Source: an uncultured Veillonella sp.
GTDB taxonomy: Bacteria; Bacillota; Negativicutes; Veillonellales; Veillonellaceae
Direction: 5' to 3'
DNA: 31,052 nucleotides
Assembly: GCA_934202095.1 (NCBI GenBank)
Contig: CAKPXN010000019.1
Coordinates: 1 to 31,052 of the forward strand
The notes under the pieces: model-generated
The model's database searches: none
The model's input: only the letters and a program-made list of their open reading frames with translations
What the model was told of the DNA's origin: nothing
Program-made: the position numbers and the translations under genes
Shown: positions 30,984 through 31,052 of the stretch, piece after piece
How positions within the stretch are numbered: the stretch's first letter is position 1
How the letters are laid out: each line of letters starts with the position of its first letter

Positions 30984-31052
<69 letters not shown>

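Overview
The window looks like a stretch of chromosome from a diderm, anaerobic Firmicute of the Negativicutes, most likely Veillonella or a close relative. The reasons are the AT-rich intergenic DNA, strong AGGAGG-type ribosome binding sites, and an outer-membrane import machinery (three TonB-dependent receptors plus ExbB/ExbD/TonB), together with a FixABCX-type electron-transfer module. The genus is an inference from gene content, not from a database match. Almost all genes lie on the minus strand.

Layout. 1-2264: a membrane-like open frame cut by the left edge, a small CDCPGC-motif protein (+), a secreted DUF4367-like protein (-) and an SDR dehydrogenase (-). 2265-2844: a gene-free stretch full of inverted repeats. 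2845-6431: an operon fixC-fixX-etfB-etfA (-) for an electron-transfer flavoprotein and its quinone-oxidoreductase partner. 6432-6932: gene-free, with a promoter, two compact hairpins and another large hairpin repeat. 6933-9477: an ArsR-like regulator (+), a Phd/ParE-type toxin-antitoxin pair (-) and a PLP aminotransferase (-).

9644-27853 is the main feature: about 18 kb of minus-strand genes that appear to form one metal/tetrapyrrole acquisition locus. In transcription order it has exbB-exbD-tonB, two tandem paralogous TonB-dependent receptors, a lipoprotein binding protein, a FecCD permease and its ATPase, a ChlI-like AAA+ ATPase, a ChlD-like AAA/VWA protein, a 1207-residue CobN-type chelatase, a second lipoprotein binding protein and a third receptor. 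Several genes overlap or are 1-5 bp apart. A plausible scheme is energised uptake across the outer membrane, capture by lipoproteins, ABC import, then cytoplasmic metal insertion into, or removal from, a tetrapyrrole. Whether the ligand is haem, a corrinoid or another metal complex cannot be decided from the sequence.

28479-31052: an M48 metalloprotease and a CGGC-domain protein (-), a HigB/HigA-type toxin-antitoxin pair (+), and the 3' part of a 5S rRNA gene (-) with its terminator at the right edge.

The most unusual non-coding signal is a family of three large hairpins (about 2277-2392, 2666-2844 and 6662-6775). They share a conserved core (CGACTTTGGCCCTG ... CAGACCCGGCCGGTGGAG) around a small variable inner hairpin. 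Each copy is enclosed by long arms that differ between copies but are self-complementary within a copy. This covariation is the pattern expected of a mobile or structured-RNA repeat family.
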